This document shows positions 51,245 to 60,705 of a stretch of 64,000 nt of DNA, in pieces. The notes beneath the pieces are model-generated. The model saw only the letters and a list, made by a program, of their open reading frames with translations, made no database searches and had not been told where the DNA came from. The stretch's first letter is position 1. Each line of letters begins with the position of its first letter. The stretch covers positions 1,721,267 through 1,785,266 of the forward strand of contig NZ_BMJA01000001.1 of the NCBI RefSeq assembly GCF_014642835.1, read 5' to 3'. A program made the position numbers and the translations under genes. The DNA comes from Dyella nitratireducens (GTDB taxonomy: Bacteria > Pseudomonadota > Gammaproteobacteria > Xanthomonadales > Rhodanobacteraceae).

Positions 51245-53893
51245 TCAGAACTTGAAACCAACCTTCACGCCCAGTACGCGCGGGCGAATCGGCACTTCCG
51301 ACTCGATGAACTGCGCCGAGGAGGTGAACACGCTGGCATGGTTGTTGGTCAGGTTGGTGCCGTAGAGCGACACGTTCCAGTTGTCCTTGGCCACACCGAT
51401 CGATGCGTCGACGGTGGTGTAGCCGCCCTGCAGGTAACGCAGTTCCACGGTGGTGATGTCGGTCACGCCCGCGCCGTTCGGATAGGTCGCCGGCTGGTTG
51501 TACATCGAACCGGTGCGGTTGAAGCCGGCTTGCGCGAATGCCTTGAAACCGCCGCCGAACGTCCAGTCATAACGCAAGCGCATGTTGTACTGCGAACGGG
51601 GCGAGAAGGCCGGCACACTACCGACGTTGCCGAATGGATTGGCGAATGGCGTGTTGTCGCCAACGGCTCCGGTTTCGATGATGCACGAGTTGTACCCGGG
51701 TGATCCTGGAATATTGTTGACCAGGCACGGCGAGTTGGTCTGCTTGGCATGGTTGAGCGAACCGGAGCCCATGATGGTCAGGCCGTCGGTAATGCGACCC
51801 GTGAATTGCACTTCCAGGCCATCCACCTTGTAGTTCGGACCATTGACCGCGAAGGTGGTGTTACCCAGCACCAGCGGGTTGAAGAACTGCATCTGCACAT
51901 TGTCCCAGCGCATGTCGTACGCGGAGGCGTTGAACAGCAAGCGGTCATCGAAGAATGTGGATTTGAAGCCGATTTCGTTGTTGGTCAGCGTGTCGGGCGC
52001 GTAGCTGATCGGCTTCTGGTACTGTGCCTCACCATCGAGCTTTGCCACTCCCGACGTCGTGCGGTTGAAGCCGCCCGGACGGAAGCCCTGCGAGAAGGTG
52101 TAGTACACCATCATATTCGGCGTGATGTTCCACTGCACGTTCGCGCGGCTCTTAAAGCCGTGATACGTCTTGTGGTAGTTCATCACCGTGTCGTTGCCCA
52201 CGTAGGTGCCGTTGGGAACGTCGACCTGGGCGGCCGTGGTGTAGAACTCCGTACCGGTCTGCCATTCGGAATAATGGTAATAACGCGTGCCACCGGTGAC
52301 GGTCAGCACATCCGGGATGATGTCATACGACATCGAGCCGAACGCCGCCTCCTGCTTGTAGCCGCGCTGCGCGTTTTCGCCGAAGGCCGTGCCAGCGGGA
52401 AGCGTGACACCCGGCGAAGACTCCGCGACGGCCACGCAGGGGTTGCCGCCGGCGAGGGCGGTGGCGAGGTTTTGCGGCGTACAGGAAGGAATGGTGAGGT
52501 AGTTGAACCGCATGTGGTCGTCGATGTTGAAGTCTTCATAGTACAGACCACCGATGACCCGGAAGCGACCGTCTTCGGGCGTGCTCAGCCGCAACTCGTG
52601 GCTCTGGTGCGAGCTGCTAACCGTGTCGTTCCAATAACCGTTTGGCGAATAGCAGATCGGCTTGCCGGCGCTGGACAGACCTGCCGAGGTGCCGGTGCAT
52701 TGGTAATACATGCCGCCCGCGCTGCGCGAGTAGTTGGTGTAGTCCTGCTGCTCGCTGATGCGGCGATTGGTATAACCGCCGGTGTACACCAGCGAGAGGT
52801 CGCCGATCTGGCCGTTCAAGGTCCAGGCCGTGTTGGTGAAATGGTCATTATTCCAGGCGGGCACGAAGGTGGTGATCTGATCGGTGCCAAGTCTCTGGCC
52901 GTCCGCGCCGATCGGATAGGTCGAGGCCTGACCTTTGGCATCCTGGTTCTGGTAACTCTCGGCGATCAGGAAGTTCCAGTCGTCGTTGAACTTATACAGT
53001 GCGGACAGGCGTGCACCCTGGGTGTCGACCGGATTCCAGTTGTTCTGTGCCACGGAATAGTTGTTGGCCACCGAGGTGCCACCGGCGGCGATATAGGGAG
53101 CCATGGCACCGCCACCGTCGGTCGGCTGGCGCGTGAACGTGCTTGGCACGTTGTCAATGTAACCGCCCTGATGATCGTTGTAGATCACGCCGCGTACCGC
53201 GAACGTACCAGGAATGATCGGCAGGTTCAGCACCGCGTTGGCCGAATTGTTCGGAGCGCCGCCGTCGGTTACGCCGGTGCTGGCTTCGGCGCTACCGCCG
53301 AACCGGGTGAGATTCGGTTGATTGGTGATGTAACGCACGGCACCGGCTTCGGCGCCACCGCCGAACAGGGTGCCCTGCGGGCCTTCGAGCACTTCGACGC
53401 GGTCCATGTCGACCATGTAGATGTCGAGATTGCGCGCCGGGAATTGCATGGATTGGTCGTCCAGATAGACGGCCACGTTCGGGAACGGTGCGATGGTCGC
53501 GCTGGACTGGTTACCGAGGAAGCCGGTACTCAGGCCGCGCATGTAGATGTTGCCCTGGCCAGGGCCGTTCGCGGCAAAGGTTACATTGGGCAGATATTTG
53601 ATCAGGTCGTCGAACGACGTGGCGTTCAGCTGCTGCAACGTATTGCCGCTGAATGCCTGAATCGTGATCGGCACGTCCTGCATGTCTTGAGCCATATGCT
53701 GCGCAGTGACGGTTACGACGCCGAGCATGGCTGCCTGGGCCGACGTTGTCTTGTTCGGCTGGCTGGTGGTGGCCGGCTGGGTGGCTGTAGCCGGTTGCTC
53801 GGTCGGAGCAGGCGGAGTCGTGCCGTCGGCATAGGACACACGACTCACCGCGAGCGCGGCCAGCACCGCGCAGGTGATTGGATTGATCTTCAA
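51245..53893 (-). CDS. TonB-dependent receptor paired with the sulfotransferase
   Basis: 882 residues from TTG at 53893, preceded by GGGGGA at good spacing; this start gives a proper signal peptide (KINPITCAVLAALAVSRVSYA). The ATG-less longer frame to 53962 has no such feature. A Thr/Pro/Gln-rich linker is followed by a TonB box-like GVVTVTAQHMAQDMQDVPITIQAF (core VVTVTAQHMAQDMQDVP), plug (FDDLIKYLPNVTFAANGPGQGNIYMRG) and barrel ending VLGVKVGFKF. Plug sequence with VPITIQAFS resembles FecA/iron-complex-like or nutrient receptors of sphingomonads. Ligand unknown; co-transcription with the sulfotransferase is likely. Confidence 0.9.
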   Translation of the reverse strand: MKINPITCAVLAALAVSRVSYADGTTPPAPTEQPATATQPATTSQPNKTTSAQAAMLGVVTVTAQHMAQDMQDVPITIQAFSGNTLQQLNATSFDDLIKYLPNVTFAANGPGQGNIYMRGLSTGFLGNQSSATIAPFPNVAVYLDDQSMQFPARNLDIYMVDMDRVEVLEGPQGTLFGGGAEAGAVRYITNQPNLTRFGGSAEASTGVTDGGAPNNSANAVLNLPIIPGTFAVRGVIYNDHQGGYIDNVPSTFTRQPTDGGGAMAPYIAAGGTSVANNYSVAQNNWNPVDTQGARLSALYKFNDDWNFLIAESYQNQDAKGQASTYPIGADGQRLGTDQITTFVPAWNNDHFTNTAWTLNGQIGDLSLVYTGGYTNRRISEQQDYTNYSRSAGGMYYQCTGTSAGLSSAGKPICYSPNGYWNDTVSSSHQSHELRLSTPEDGRFRVIGGLYYEDFNIDDHMRFNYLTIPSCTPQNLATALAGGNPCVAVAESSPGVTLPAGTAFGENAQRGYKQEAAFGSMSYDIIPDVLTVTGGTRYYHYSEWQTGTEFYTTAAQVDVPNGTYVGNDTVMNYHKTYHGFKSRANVQWNITPNMMVYYTFSQGFRPGGFNRTTSGVAKLDGEAQYQKPISYAPDTLTNNEIGFKSTFFDDRLLFNASAYDMRWDNVQMQFFNPLVLGNTTFAVNGPNYKVDGLEVQFTGRITDGLTIMGSGSLNHAKQTNSPCLVNNIPGSPGYNSCIIETGAVGDNTPFANPFGNVGSVPAFSPRSQYNMRLRYDWTFGGGFKAFAQAGFNRTGSMYNQPATYPNGAGVTDITTVELRYLQGGYTTVDASIGVAKDNWNVSLYGTNLTNNHASVFTSSAQFIESEVPIRPRVLGVKVGFKF

Positions 53894-54123
53894 GGTGGTA
53901 TCCCCCAAGGGTGTTATAGCCGGAAGGCGCCGGCACAAAGGCCTGATACTGCAGCTAAGCAAAGGCTAAAGAACGGCGATGAAACGCTTATGACGTGGTC
54001 TAGCCAAGTTCGCTGGCTGTCTATGTCTTTTGCTTACCCTAACGAGTAAAACGGACCGGCACGTGGCCATGTACGCAGGCATCATGCATTGCAGTGTGCG
54101 CATGAAATTGCGGTCGATGACAC

Positions 54124-54197
54124 GTAGGTTGGGGTGCAAACCCCAACATTGGGATGCACGTGCGCAGGAAGATGTTGGGGTTTGCACCCCAACCTAC
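54124..54197. repeat. REP doublet copy 10, between phnM and the TonB receptor
   Basis: Full GTAG...CTAC doublet in the gap between the TonB receptor start and the phnM stop (54219). It lies 21 bases beyond phnM, so it does not supply that stop codon. The remaining gap (53894-54123) carries the receptor promoter region; I could not identify boxes confidently. Confidence 0.92.
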
Positions 54198-54218
54198 GCA
54201 CTACATCGAATAAAACGA

Positions 54219-55361
54219 TTAGAACGCGCGCTCCCCGCGCACCCACACATGGCGCACGATGGGCAGATCATCCACGGCGCGCATGCGCACCACGTCTGCG
54301 CGCATGCCGGCTTTCAACGAGCCGCGATCACCAAAGCCAAGCGCTTTCGCAGGATTACGACTTACCGTCGCCATCGCCTTGTGCATCGACCAACCAGCCT
54401 TGGTGTGCAGCATGAACGCGCCGTGCAGCAAGCTGGCCGGCACATAATCGGATGACAGCATGTCCAGGCGATTGGTGCGCGCCAGGTCCAGTGCCGCGAC
54501 ATTGCCCGAGTGCGAACCGCCGCGAACGACATTCGGCGCGCCCATGACCGTGGTGAGCCCACGCGTATGCGCCGCATCGGCAGCTTCTTGCGTGGTGGGG
54601 AATTCCGAAATCGTCACACCGATACGATGCGCGTGCTCCACCTGTTGCGTGTCCGTATCGTCGTGGCTGGCCAGCACCATGTTGCGGCCCTGGATCATGT
54701 TCAACACGATGTTTTCGTGTTTTGCGCTGTAGTGCGCCTGCTGCTCGGTACGCCGCTTTACGACGTCGGCGAATTCGTCTTCCGTCCAGCTCATGTGATT
54801 CTTGCTGTAGTACTTGCGGTATTGCCCCAGATCGCGGTATTGGCGTTGGCCCGGCGTGTGATCCATCAGCGACACCAGGCGCACGCTGCCGTGATTCATC
54901 AACGGCTCCAGCGCTTCGATCAGGCGCGGGTAGGCCAGCTCGCAGCGCAAGTGAATCCAGTGGTCCGCGCGTAGGGCGCCGGTTGCCTGGCCTTCCAGAA
55001 TCGCATCGTAGGTGCTGCGCAAGGTTTCGATGCGCACGCTTTCTTCTTCCAGATCGCCCACTGACAACGCATCGAACACCGTCGTAATGCCTGCCGCCGC
55101 CACCTGTGCATCATGCGTCAACACAGCGGGAATCGACGGCCAGATCACGCCAGCACGCGGCATGAGGTGCTTTTCAAGATTGTCGGTGTGCAGCTCGACC
55201 AGGCCGGGGATGATGTAATCGCCTTCGCAATCGATCGCACCTGGTGCCTGGGTCGAACCGTCTTCCACCAGGCGGATGATGCCATTGCGGGCGATAAGGG
55301 TGCCGTGAATCACGCTGTCGTCGAGCACGATGCGGGCATTGGTCAAAACGAGATCGTTCAT
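54219..55361 (-). CDS. phnM: PhnM, alpha-D-ribose 1-methylphosphonate 5-triphosphate diphosphatase
   Basis: 380 residues from ATG at 55361 (ATG at 55367 is equally possible). Amidohydrolase with ELHTDNLEKHLMPR, ITTVFDALSVGD, SLMDHTPGQRQYRD, LASHDDTDTQQVEHAHRIG and VRGGSHSGN, all typical of PhnM. Reaction: removal of pyrophosphate from the phosphonate-ribose triphosphate made by PhnGHIL. Stands 50 bases downstream of phnL, the last gene of phnGHIJKLM. Confidence 0.93.
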   Translation of the reverse strand: MNDLVLTNARIVLDDSVIHGTLIARNGIIRLVEDGSTQAPGAIDCEGDYIIPGLVELHTDNLEKHLMPRAGVIWPSIPAVLTHDAQVAAAGITTVFDALSVGDLEEESVRIETLRSTYDAILEGQATGALRADHWIHLRCELAYPRLIEALEPLMNHGSVRLVSLMDHTPGQRQYRDLGQYRKYYSKNHMSWTEDEFADVVKRRTEQQAHYSAKHENIVLNMIQGRNMVLASHDDTDTQQVEHAHRIGVTISEFPTTQEAADAAHTRGLTTVMGAPNVVRGGSHSGNVAALDLARTNRLDMLSSDYVPASLLHGAFMLHTKAGWSMHKAMATVSRNPAKALGFGDRGSLKAGMRADVVRMRAVDDLPIVRHVWVRGERAF

Positions 55362-55412
55362 GGTCATCTCAACGCAGATAGGCAGCAATAACGGATTGAT
55401 GGGCGTTGTGCA

Positions 55413-56114
55413 TCAGGCGGCTTCGAGCGCTTGCATCGGGAACAGGCGGGTAGCGACGCGATCGCGCATGTCCTCGTCGTGGAAGATGCCGAGCACGGCG
55501 GAACCGGCACTGCGCGCTTCGGCCAACAGTTCCGCGACGACGGCGCGGTTATCGGCATCGAGCGATGCGGTCGGCTCGTCCAGCAGCAGAATCGGGCGCG
55601 GCACGATCAAGCCACGTGCAATGTTCACGCGCTGCTGTTCGCCGCCGGAAAACGTGCTGGGCGGAAGCTGCCACAAGCGTTCGGGCACATTCAGGCGGTC
55701 CAGCAGATACGCAGCCCGGCGCCGCGCTTGCTGGATATCGACGCCAAGCGCCACCAGTGGCTCGGCAACGATATCCAATGCAGGCACGCGCGGAATCACG
55801 CGCAGAAACTGGCTTACGTAACCCAGCGTATGGCGGCGAACCTCCAGCACCTGATGCGGCGTGGCCTTGGCCAGATCGAGCCAGCGATCCTGGTGCCGTA
55901 CATGCACGGCGCCGAGACTGGGGCGATAGTTGGCATAGATCACGCGCAGCAAGGTGCTCTTGCCCGCGCCCGACGGACCGGACAACACCACGCATTCGCC
56001 GGCATGCAACTGCAGGTCGAGCCCACGCAGCACATTCAGGCGCGCGCCCTGCTGCTGGTGCAATTCAAACGACTTGCTAAGGTCGCGCAGTTCTAGCATC
56101 AAGGCGGCAGTCAT
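55413..56114 (-). CDS. phnL: PhnL, C-P lyase ABC-type ATPase subunit
   Basis: 233 residues. Walker [15 protein letters not shown] signature [16 protein letters not shown], Walker [13 protein letters not shown], and [15 protein letters not shown] with the H-loop. Role: nucleotide-dependent step with PhnGHI that couples ribose triphosphate to methylphosphonate. Overlaps phnK by four bases. Confidence 0.93.
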   Translation of the reverse strand: MTAALMLELRDLSKSFELHQQQGARLNVLRGLDLQLHAGECVVLSGPSGAGKSTLLRVIYANYRPSLGAVHVRHQDRWLDLAKATPHQVLEVRRHTLGYVSQFLRVIPRVPALDIVAEPLVALGVDIQQARRRAAYLLDRLNVPERLWQLPPSTFSGGEQQRVNIARGLIVPRPILLLDEPTASLDADNRAVVAELLAEARSAGSAVLGIFHDEDMRDRVATRLFPMQALEAA

Positions 56115-56881
56115 GTCGTCAGTACCGAAGAAACGAGCAATTGCGTGTACGGATGTTGTGGATCGTCGAGTATTTGGTCGGTAAGGCCCGTTTCGACGAC
56201 ACGGCCGCCCTGCATCACCATCGTGCGCGCAGCGAGCAAGCGTGCCACGGCCAAGTCATGCGTCACCATCACGGCCGCCAGCCCCAGCTCGTTCACCAGT
56301 CGCCGCAACAGATCGAGAATGCGCGCCTGCACCGACACGTCCAGGCCGGCCGTGGGCTCGTCCATGAACACAAGGCGCGGTTGCGTGACGAGCGTGCGCG
56401 CAATTTGCAGACGCTGCTGCATGCCGCCGGAGAAACTGGTGGGCGCATCGTCGATGCGTGACGGATCGATCTCCACGCGTTCGAGCCAACTGCTTGCCAT
56501 GTTGCGCAGCTGACTGTAGTGGCGCATGCCAAGCGCCATCAGTCGCTCGGCGACGTTGGCACCTGCGCTGACATTCAAGCGCAGGCCGTCACGCGGATTC
56601 TGGGTGACGAAGCCCCATTCCTCGCGCGCCAGGCGGCGGCGATCTGCTTCGCTCAACGCACCAAGCTCGAGCCATTCGCCGTCACGCTGGCGGTAACGCA
56701 CGCTGCCGGCAGTGGGGGTGAGCTGTGCGGCCACGGCGTTGAGCAGGGTCGATTTACCCGAGCCCGATTCGCCGACGATGCACAGCAGCTCGCCCGGATG
56801 CAGGTCGAAGCTCACCGCCTCGCAACCGATGCGTGGACCGTAGTGAAGACTCAAGTCGCGGACTTGCAACAGCGCACTCAT
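56111..56881 (-). CDS. phnK: PhnK, C-P lyase complex ATPase
   Basis: 256 residues from ATG at 56881 (the longer frame to 56995 lies inside phnJ and is rejected). ABC motifs [30 protein letters not shown] and [15 protein letters not shown]. Known to dock on the PhnGHIJ core in the C-P lyase complex. Four-base overlap with both phnJ and phnL. Confidence 0.93.
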   Translation of the reverse strand: MSALLQVRDLSLHYGPRIGCEAVSFDLHPGELLCIVGESGSGKSTLLNAVAAQLTPTAGSVRYRQRDGEWLELGALSEADRRRLAREEWGFVTQNPRDGLRLNVSAGANVAERLMALGMRHYSQLRNMASSWLERVEIDPSRIDDAPTSFSGGMQQRLQIARTLVTQPRLVFMDEPTAGLDVSVQARILDLLRRLVNELGLAAVMVTHDLAVARLLAARTMVMQGGRVVETGLTDQILDDPQHPYTQLLVSSVLTT

Positions 56882-57717
56882 GCTTGTGCCTCCACGCGAC
56901 GACCGCTGCAGTAGTCGGTATCGGAGCAAACGAACATGCGCGTACCGCGATCGTCCACGACCACCTCGTCGAGATAGCTGTCGCCCGATCCACATAATTC
57001 ACACTGGTGTTCCCAGCGCTGAATCTCGAACGGATGGTCGTCGAAAGCCAGGCTTTCCACACGCGTGTACGGCGGAATGGCATAAAGGCGTTTCTCGCGT
57101 CCCGCACCGAACAGCATCAGTGCGGGCGAGCGATCGAGCTTGGGGTTGTCGAACTTGGGGATCGGCGACGGCGACGTGAGAAAGCGCCCATCGACCAGTA
57201 CCGGGTAGTCATAGCTGGTGGCAATGTGCCCGTACTGGGCGATGTCTTCGTACAACGTCACATGCATCAATCCGTAATCGGCCAGGGCGTGCAACGTGCG
57301 CGTCTCGGCTTCGCGGGGTTCCAGGGTGCGCAGCGGTTCGGGTTCGGGTACCTGAAAAATCAGGATCTGATCTTCGCGTAGCGATGTTTCAGGAATGCGG
57401 TGACGCGTCTGGATCAGTGTGGCGTCGGCGGTGTGTTCGGTGGTGGCGACGCCGGCCACGCGCGAGAAAAAGCGGCGGATATTGACGGCATTGGTGGTGT
57501 CGTCCGCACCTTGGTCGATCACTTTCAGAACGTCGTCAGGTCCGAGCAAGGCAGCCGTGACCTGAATGCCGCCGGTGCCCCAGCCATAGGGCAGCGGCAT
57601 TTCACGGCTGCCGAACGGGACCTGGTAACCAGGAATCGCCACGGCTTTGAGCAGCGCACGGCGCAACATGCGCTTGGTGTCTTCATCGAGGAAGGCGAAG
57701 TTGTAGCGCGGTGTCAT
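56878..57717 (-). CDS. phnJ: PhnJ, radical-SAM C-P lyase
   Basis: 279 residues. The C-terminal cysteine set is C239-x2-C242-x21-C264-x5-C270 (CELCGSGDSYLDE and CSDTDYC), the same spacing as the iron-sulfur and catalytic cysteines of E. coli PhnJ (281 aa). Reaction: SAM-dependent cleavage of the C-P bond of ribose-1-phosphonate-5-phosphate to give methane and a cyclic ribose phosphate. Core of the phn operon; four-base overlaps on both sides. Confidence 0.95.
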   Translation of the reverse strand: MTPRYNFAFLDEDTKRMLRRALLKAVAIPGYQVPFGSREMPLPYGWGTGGIQVTAALLGPDDVLKVIDQGADDTTNAVNIRRFFSRVAGVATTEHTADATLIQTRHRIPETSLREDQILIFQVPEPEPLRTLEPREAETRTLHALADYGLMHVTLYEDIAQYGHIATSYDYPVLVDGRFLTSPSPIPKFDNPKLDRSPALMLFGAGREKRLYAIPPYTRVESLAFDDHPFEIQRWEHQCELCGSGDSYLDEVVVDDRGTRMFVCSDTDYCSGRRVEAQA

Positions 57718-58817
57718 GCCTGTGCGCCTCCCGCGATGCTGCGCGGCGTCTCGTCGGTATCGGCCGTTTGCTGTGCGGCCAGCGTACGCAACAGCGACAG
57801 CTCCGCCTGGAAATCCACGTAGTGCGGCAATTTCAGATGCTGCACGAAACCGGAGGCTTCCACGCTGTCCGAATGCGACAGCACGAATTCCTGGTTCTGC
57901 GCGGGGGCATGGCTCGATTCAGCCAATTCATCACAGCGCAAGGCGCGATCGACCAGGGCCATGGACATCGCCTTGCGCTCGCCCTCGCCCATGCTCAAGC
58001 CATAGCCACGCGTAAATTGCGGTGGCGTGCCGTTGCCGCCATGGAATTGATTGATCATCTGGCACTCGGTCAGCGTGATCGAGCCGATTTCGATGGGGAA
58101 ACCAAGCTCGTCGGGACATATCACGACATCCACCTCGCCCATGCGGATTTCACCCGCGAACGGATGGTTTTCCGCGTAGCCGCGCTGCGTGGAGTAGGCC
58201 ATGCCGAGCAGGAAACCTTCGTCGCCGCGCGCAAGATTCTGCAAACGCGTGGCGCGATCGGCGGGAAAGGTCAGCGGTTCGCGCGTGAGATCGATTGGCT
58301 CCGGATCGCTGCCGGGCTCGATGCGTTCGATCAGCGCTTCCGCATCGAGCAGATCAAGCACGCGCGGCATGCAGGCAGGCAACGGTGCATCGGCAGGCGT
58401 CACCGGTGTCACGGATACGGCGTCGAATTCGAGCAGGCGCTGGGTGTAGTCGTAGGTGGGGCCTAATACTTGCCCGCCGGGAATATCCTTGAACGTGCCG
58501 GAGACGCGGCGCCGTACGCGCATGGCGGAGGTATCCAGCGGCCGCGTGTAGCCGAAGCGCGGCAACGTGGTGCGATACGCACGCAACAGAAAAATGGCTT
58601 CGAGCATGTCGCCCGCCGCCTGGCGAATGGCCAGCGCAGCCAGTTCTTCATCGTACAGCGAGCCTTCCTGCATCACGCGCGCCACGCCGAGGCGAAGCTG
58701 TTCGCGAATCTGCGCAAGTTCCAGTTCCGGCACCGCTGTATCGCCACGGCGGGCCTCGGCCAGCAATTCCAGCGAACGGGCGATGGCTTGCTCGCCCCCC
58801 TTTACGGCTACATACAT
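57714..58817 (-). CDS. phnI: PhnI, C-P lyase complex nucleosidase subunit
   Basis: 367 residues, close to PhnI of E. coli (354). N-terminus MYVAVKGGEQAIARSLELL is diagnostic. Contains TLTECQMINQFHGGNGTPPQFTRGYGLSMG (core INQFHGGNGTPPQFTRGYG). Role: with PhnG, H and L, displaces adenine from ATP and attaches the phosphonate to ribose. phnH ends immediately before the phnI start, and phnJ overlaps by four bases. Confidence 0.95.
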   Translation of the reverse strand: MYVAVKGGEQAIARSLELLAEARRGDTAVPELELAQIREQLRLGVARVMQEGSLYDEELAALAIRQAAGDMLEAIFLLRAYRTTLPRFGYTRPLDTSAMRVRRRVSGTFKDIPGGQVLGPTYDYTQRLLEFDAVSVTPVTPADAPLPACMPRVLDLLDAEALIERIEPGSDPEPIDLTREPLTFPADRATRLQNLARGDEGFLLGMAYSTQRGYAENHPFAGEIRMGEVDVVICPDELGFPIEIGSITLTECQMINQFHGGNGTPPQFTRGYGLSMGEGERKAMSMALVDRALRCDELAESSHAPAQNQEFVLSHSDSVEASGFVQHLKLPHYVDFQAELSLLRTLAAQQTADTDETPRSIAGGAQA

Positions 58818-59393
58818 TCAAGCCTCCAGCAGGCGAGTCGTGCGCGGCATGGCAACGACCTGTTGCGCGGCGACGAAATAGAGGTCCAAACCCAACGGAA
58901 ACTGCGTGGAAAGCGCGGCCCGTTGCTGCCAGAAATCGCTCGGCAAGCCCTCGACGCTCAGTCTTTCGGCGTCACGAATGCCGGGACCGGCAAAGTGCGC
59001 GCCGCCGTCCGTGCGAAAGCCGTTGACCTGCACGATCAGGCTGGCAGAACGATCCGGATAGCGCGGGTCCCCGTGTGCAAAGCACGCCAGCGCGGGCATC
59101 GAGGCGGGATCGTCGATCAGCGCAAAGTCCGCCTGCTGCGGCTGGTCGGCCAAGCGCAAACCGGTATGGAAGCGCAGGTGGTCGACCGCTTCGGCGTCGG
59201 GGCGCTGCAACCAGATCGAGGTTGCGGCATCGCAAAGGGTCAACAGGATGGCCATCGCTTCCGGCGCAACGGCCGCGGGCGACGGCGGCACGACGGGCAA
59301 GCGGCGCGGCACCGCCGGGCGGGCCATCGCTTGCAGCAGCTCGCGGAACGTGCGCTGGCTGTCGAAGACGGGATCGGCAAAGGCGGTCAGCAT
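58818..59393 (-). CDS. phnH: PhnH, C-P lyase complex subunit
   Basis: 191 residues from ATG at 59393, overlapping the phnG stop by one base (TGATG). PhnH features: FADPVFDSQRTFRELLQAMARPAVPRRL near the start (core SQRTFRELLQAMARP) and RGPGIRD-like FAGPGIRDAERLSVEGLP. PhnH is a PLP-fold-like subunit without PLP, structural in the PhnGHIJ core. Confidence 0.94.
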   Translation of the reverse strand: MLTAFADPVFDSQRTFRELLQAMARPAVPRRLPVVPPSPAAVAPEAMAILLTLCDAATSIWLQRPDAEAVDHLRFHTGLRLADQPQQADFALIDDPASMPALACFAHGDPRYPDRSASLIVQVNGFRTDGGAHFAGPGIRDAERLSVEGLPSDFWQQRAALSTQFPLGLDLYFVAAQQVVAMPRTTRLLEA

Positions 59394-59839
59394 CACTCGC
59401 CTCGCACCACGGTAAAGAATTCCACCTTGCTTGCCGCAGCCTTGCGGCTCGCCTCCTCGCGCCGTTCATCAAGCGAACGGCGCAACGGCTCGATCACCTG
59501 CTGGCGCAGTCGCGGCGCTTGTTCGGGGTCTTGCATCAGCGCATCCGCAAACGCAGCCAGTTCGGCATGGCGCGTCTGGCTGCCGCGCACCCAGGCATGG
59601 CCGATGCGCTCACCCACCTGCACGCTGCAGCGAGTCACCGTGACCTCGCCGAAATTGAATTGCGGACCGGTGCCGCCCATCCGGCCACGCAGCATGTACA
59701 GACCGGTCTGGGCCGGACGCAACCAGGCGGTATCGGCAGGCGGCGCAAAGGCATCCATCGCCGCGGCGAGCTCGGCCGGATCGGCCTGGGCCAGCAGCGA
59801 CATCCATTGCGCGCGCGCCAAGTGGGGGGAGGTGTCCAT
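59393..59839 (-). CDS. phnG: PhnG, C-P lyase complex subunit
   Basis: 148 residues from ATG at 59839 (CTAGGAA upstream), chosen over the 59860 start. Features: LRPAQTGLYMLRGRMGGTGPQFNFGEVTVTRCSVQ (core MLRGRMGGTGPQFNFGE), a PhnG signature, and VRGSQTRHAELAAFADALM. First gene of the minus-strand phnGHIJKLM operon; its promoter region is shared with divergent phnF. Confidence 0.94.
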   Translation of the reverse strand: MDTSPHLARAQWMSLLAQADPAELAAAMDAFAPPADTAWLRPAQTGLYMLRGRMGGTGPQFNFGEVTVTRCSVQVGERIGHAWVRGSQTRHAELAAFADALMQDPEQAPRLRQQVIEPLRRSLDERREEASRKAAASKVEFFTVVRGE

Positions 59840-59875
59840 GCGTATTCCTAGGCTTGTCACAAATATCTAGTTATC

Positions 59876-59889
59876 TAGACAGGTTGAGG
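59876..59889. promoter_or_regulatory. PhnF operator-like repeat 1
   Basis: TAGACAGGTTGAGG. It is preceded by ATCTAGTTATC, so ATCTAGACAG completes a TCTAGA-centred palindrome reminiscent of PhnF boxes (TGTCTAGACA type). It lies 37 bases upstream of phnG. Confidence 0.6.
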
Positions 59890-59952
59890 CGCGACCAGAC
59901 GCCTCTCACGAGACATTCCAGCAGGCCAGCGTGCCGTTGCCATGACGGTGAT

Positions 59953-59966
59953 TAGACAGGTTGAGG
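59953..59966. promoter_or_regulatory. PhnF operator-like repeat 2
   Basis: A second exact TAGACAGGTTGAGG, 77 bases from the first, ending at the GAGG that serves as the ribosome-binding site of phnF (ATG 59974). Binding here would block both phnF expression and the divergent phnG promoter region. Confidence 0.6.
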
Positions 59967-59973
59967 ACGTGGT

Positions 59974-60705
59974 ATGAGCGAAATCGAACGGGGACGGGGC
60001 GTGGCGCTGTGGAGCCAGATCAGTGGCATCCTCGCGTCCGACATTCTCAAGGGCCAGCTTCGCCAGGGAGAACAGCTGCCCTCGGCGCAGGAGCTGGCGG
60101 CGCGCTTCAACGTCAACCGCCACACCGTGCGCCGCGCCATCGCCGCACTGGAGCAGCGCAACCTGGTGCGCACCGAGCAGGGCCGAGGCACCTTCGTGCA
60201 GGAGCAGACGCTGGATTACGTGATCAGCCGCCGCACGCGCTTTACCCAGAACATGCGCAACCTCAATGTCGAGGCCGACATGGAGTACCTGGAAGACGCA
60301 CGCGAGTTGCCGCCGCCGCAGGTGGCGCAGGCGTTGGGCCTGGATCGCAACGAATACGTCTACCGCATCGAAACTCTGGACCGCGCTGACGGCCACATCG
60401 TCTGCCACAGCACGGCCTATTTTCCCGCCACGCGCTTTGCCGGACTGCCCGCGGTGTATCGCCGGCTGCATTCGGTCACACGTACGCTCGCGGAGTTTGG
60501 TGTGGCCGATTACGAGCGCAAGCACACGCGCGTTTCCGCACGCATGCCCGATGCGAACACCGCGCGTTTGATGAAGCAACCGGCGAGCCGTCCGGTGCTT
60601 TACGTGCAATCGATCAATGCCGACACGCGTGGCGTGCCGGTGCAATATGGCATCACGCGCTTCTCGGGTGATTGGGTGCAACTGGTGCTGATGGCAGACC
60701 ATTGA
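59974..60705 (+). CDS. phnF: PhnF, GntR/HutC-type regulator of phosphonate genes
   Basis: 243 residues. N-terminal winged HTH with HTVRRAIAALEQRNLVRTEQGRGTFVQ (core VRRAIAALEQRNLVRTEQG), then a UTRA ligand-binding domain to the C-terminus (DWVQLVLMADH is typical of HutC-type ends). Role: likely repressor of phnGHIJKLM and of itself through the two TAGACAGGTTGAGG sites. The stop overlaps the next ATG by one base (TGATG). Confidence 0.9.
   Translation: MSEIERGRGVALWSQISGILASDILKGQLRQGEQLPSAQELAARFNVNRHTVRRAIAALEQRNLVRTEQGRGTFVQEQTLDYVISRRTRFTQNMRNLNVEADMEYLEDARELPPPQVAQALGLDRNEYVYRIETLDRADGHIVCHSTAYFPATRFAGLPAVYRRLHSVTRTLAEFGVADYERKHTRVSARMPDANTARLMKQPASRPVLYVQSINADTRGVPVQYGITRFSGDWVQLVLMADH

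Noticed and set aside
53894-53962. Longer start of the second TonB receptor
   Set aside because: It adds 23 residues that spoil the signal peptide; TTG at 53893 has a ribosome-binding site and gives a standard leader.
51749-54049. 766-codon plus-strand ORF opposite the TonB receptor
   Set aside because: Antisense shadow of an obvious receptor gene; no domain, no ribosome-binding site.
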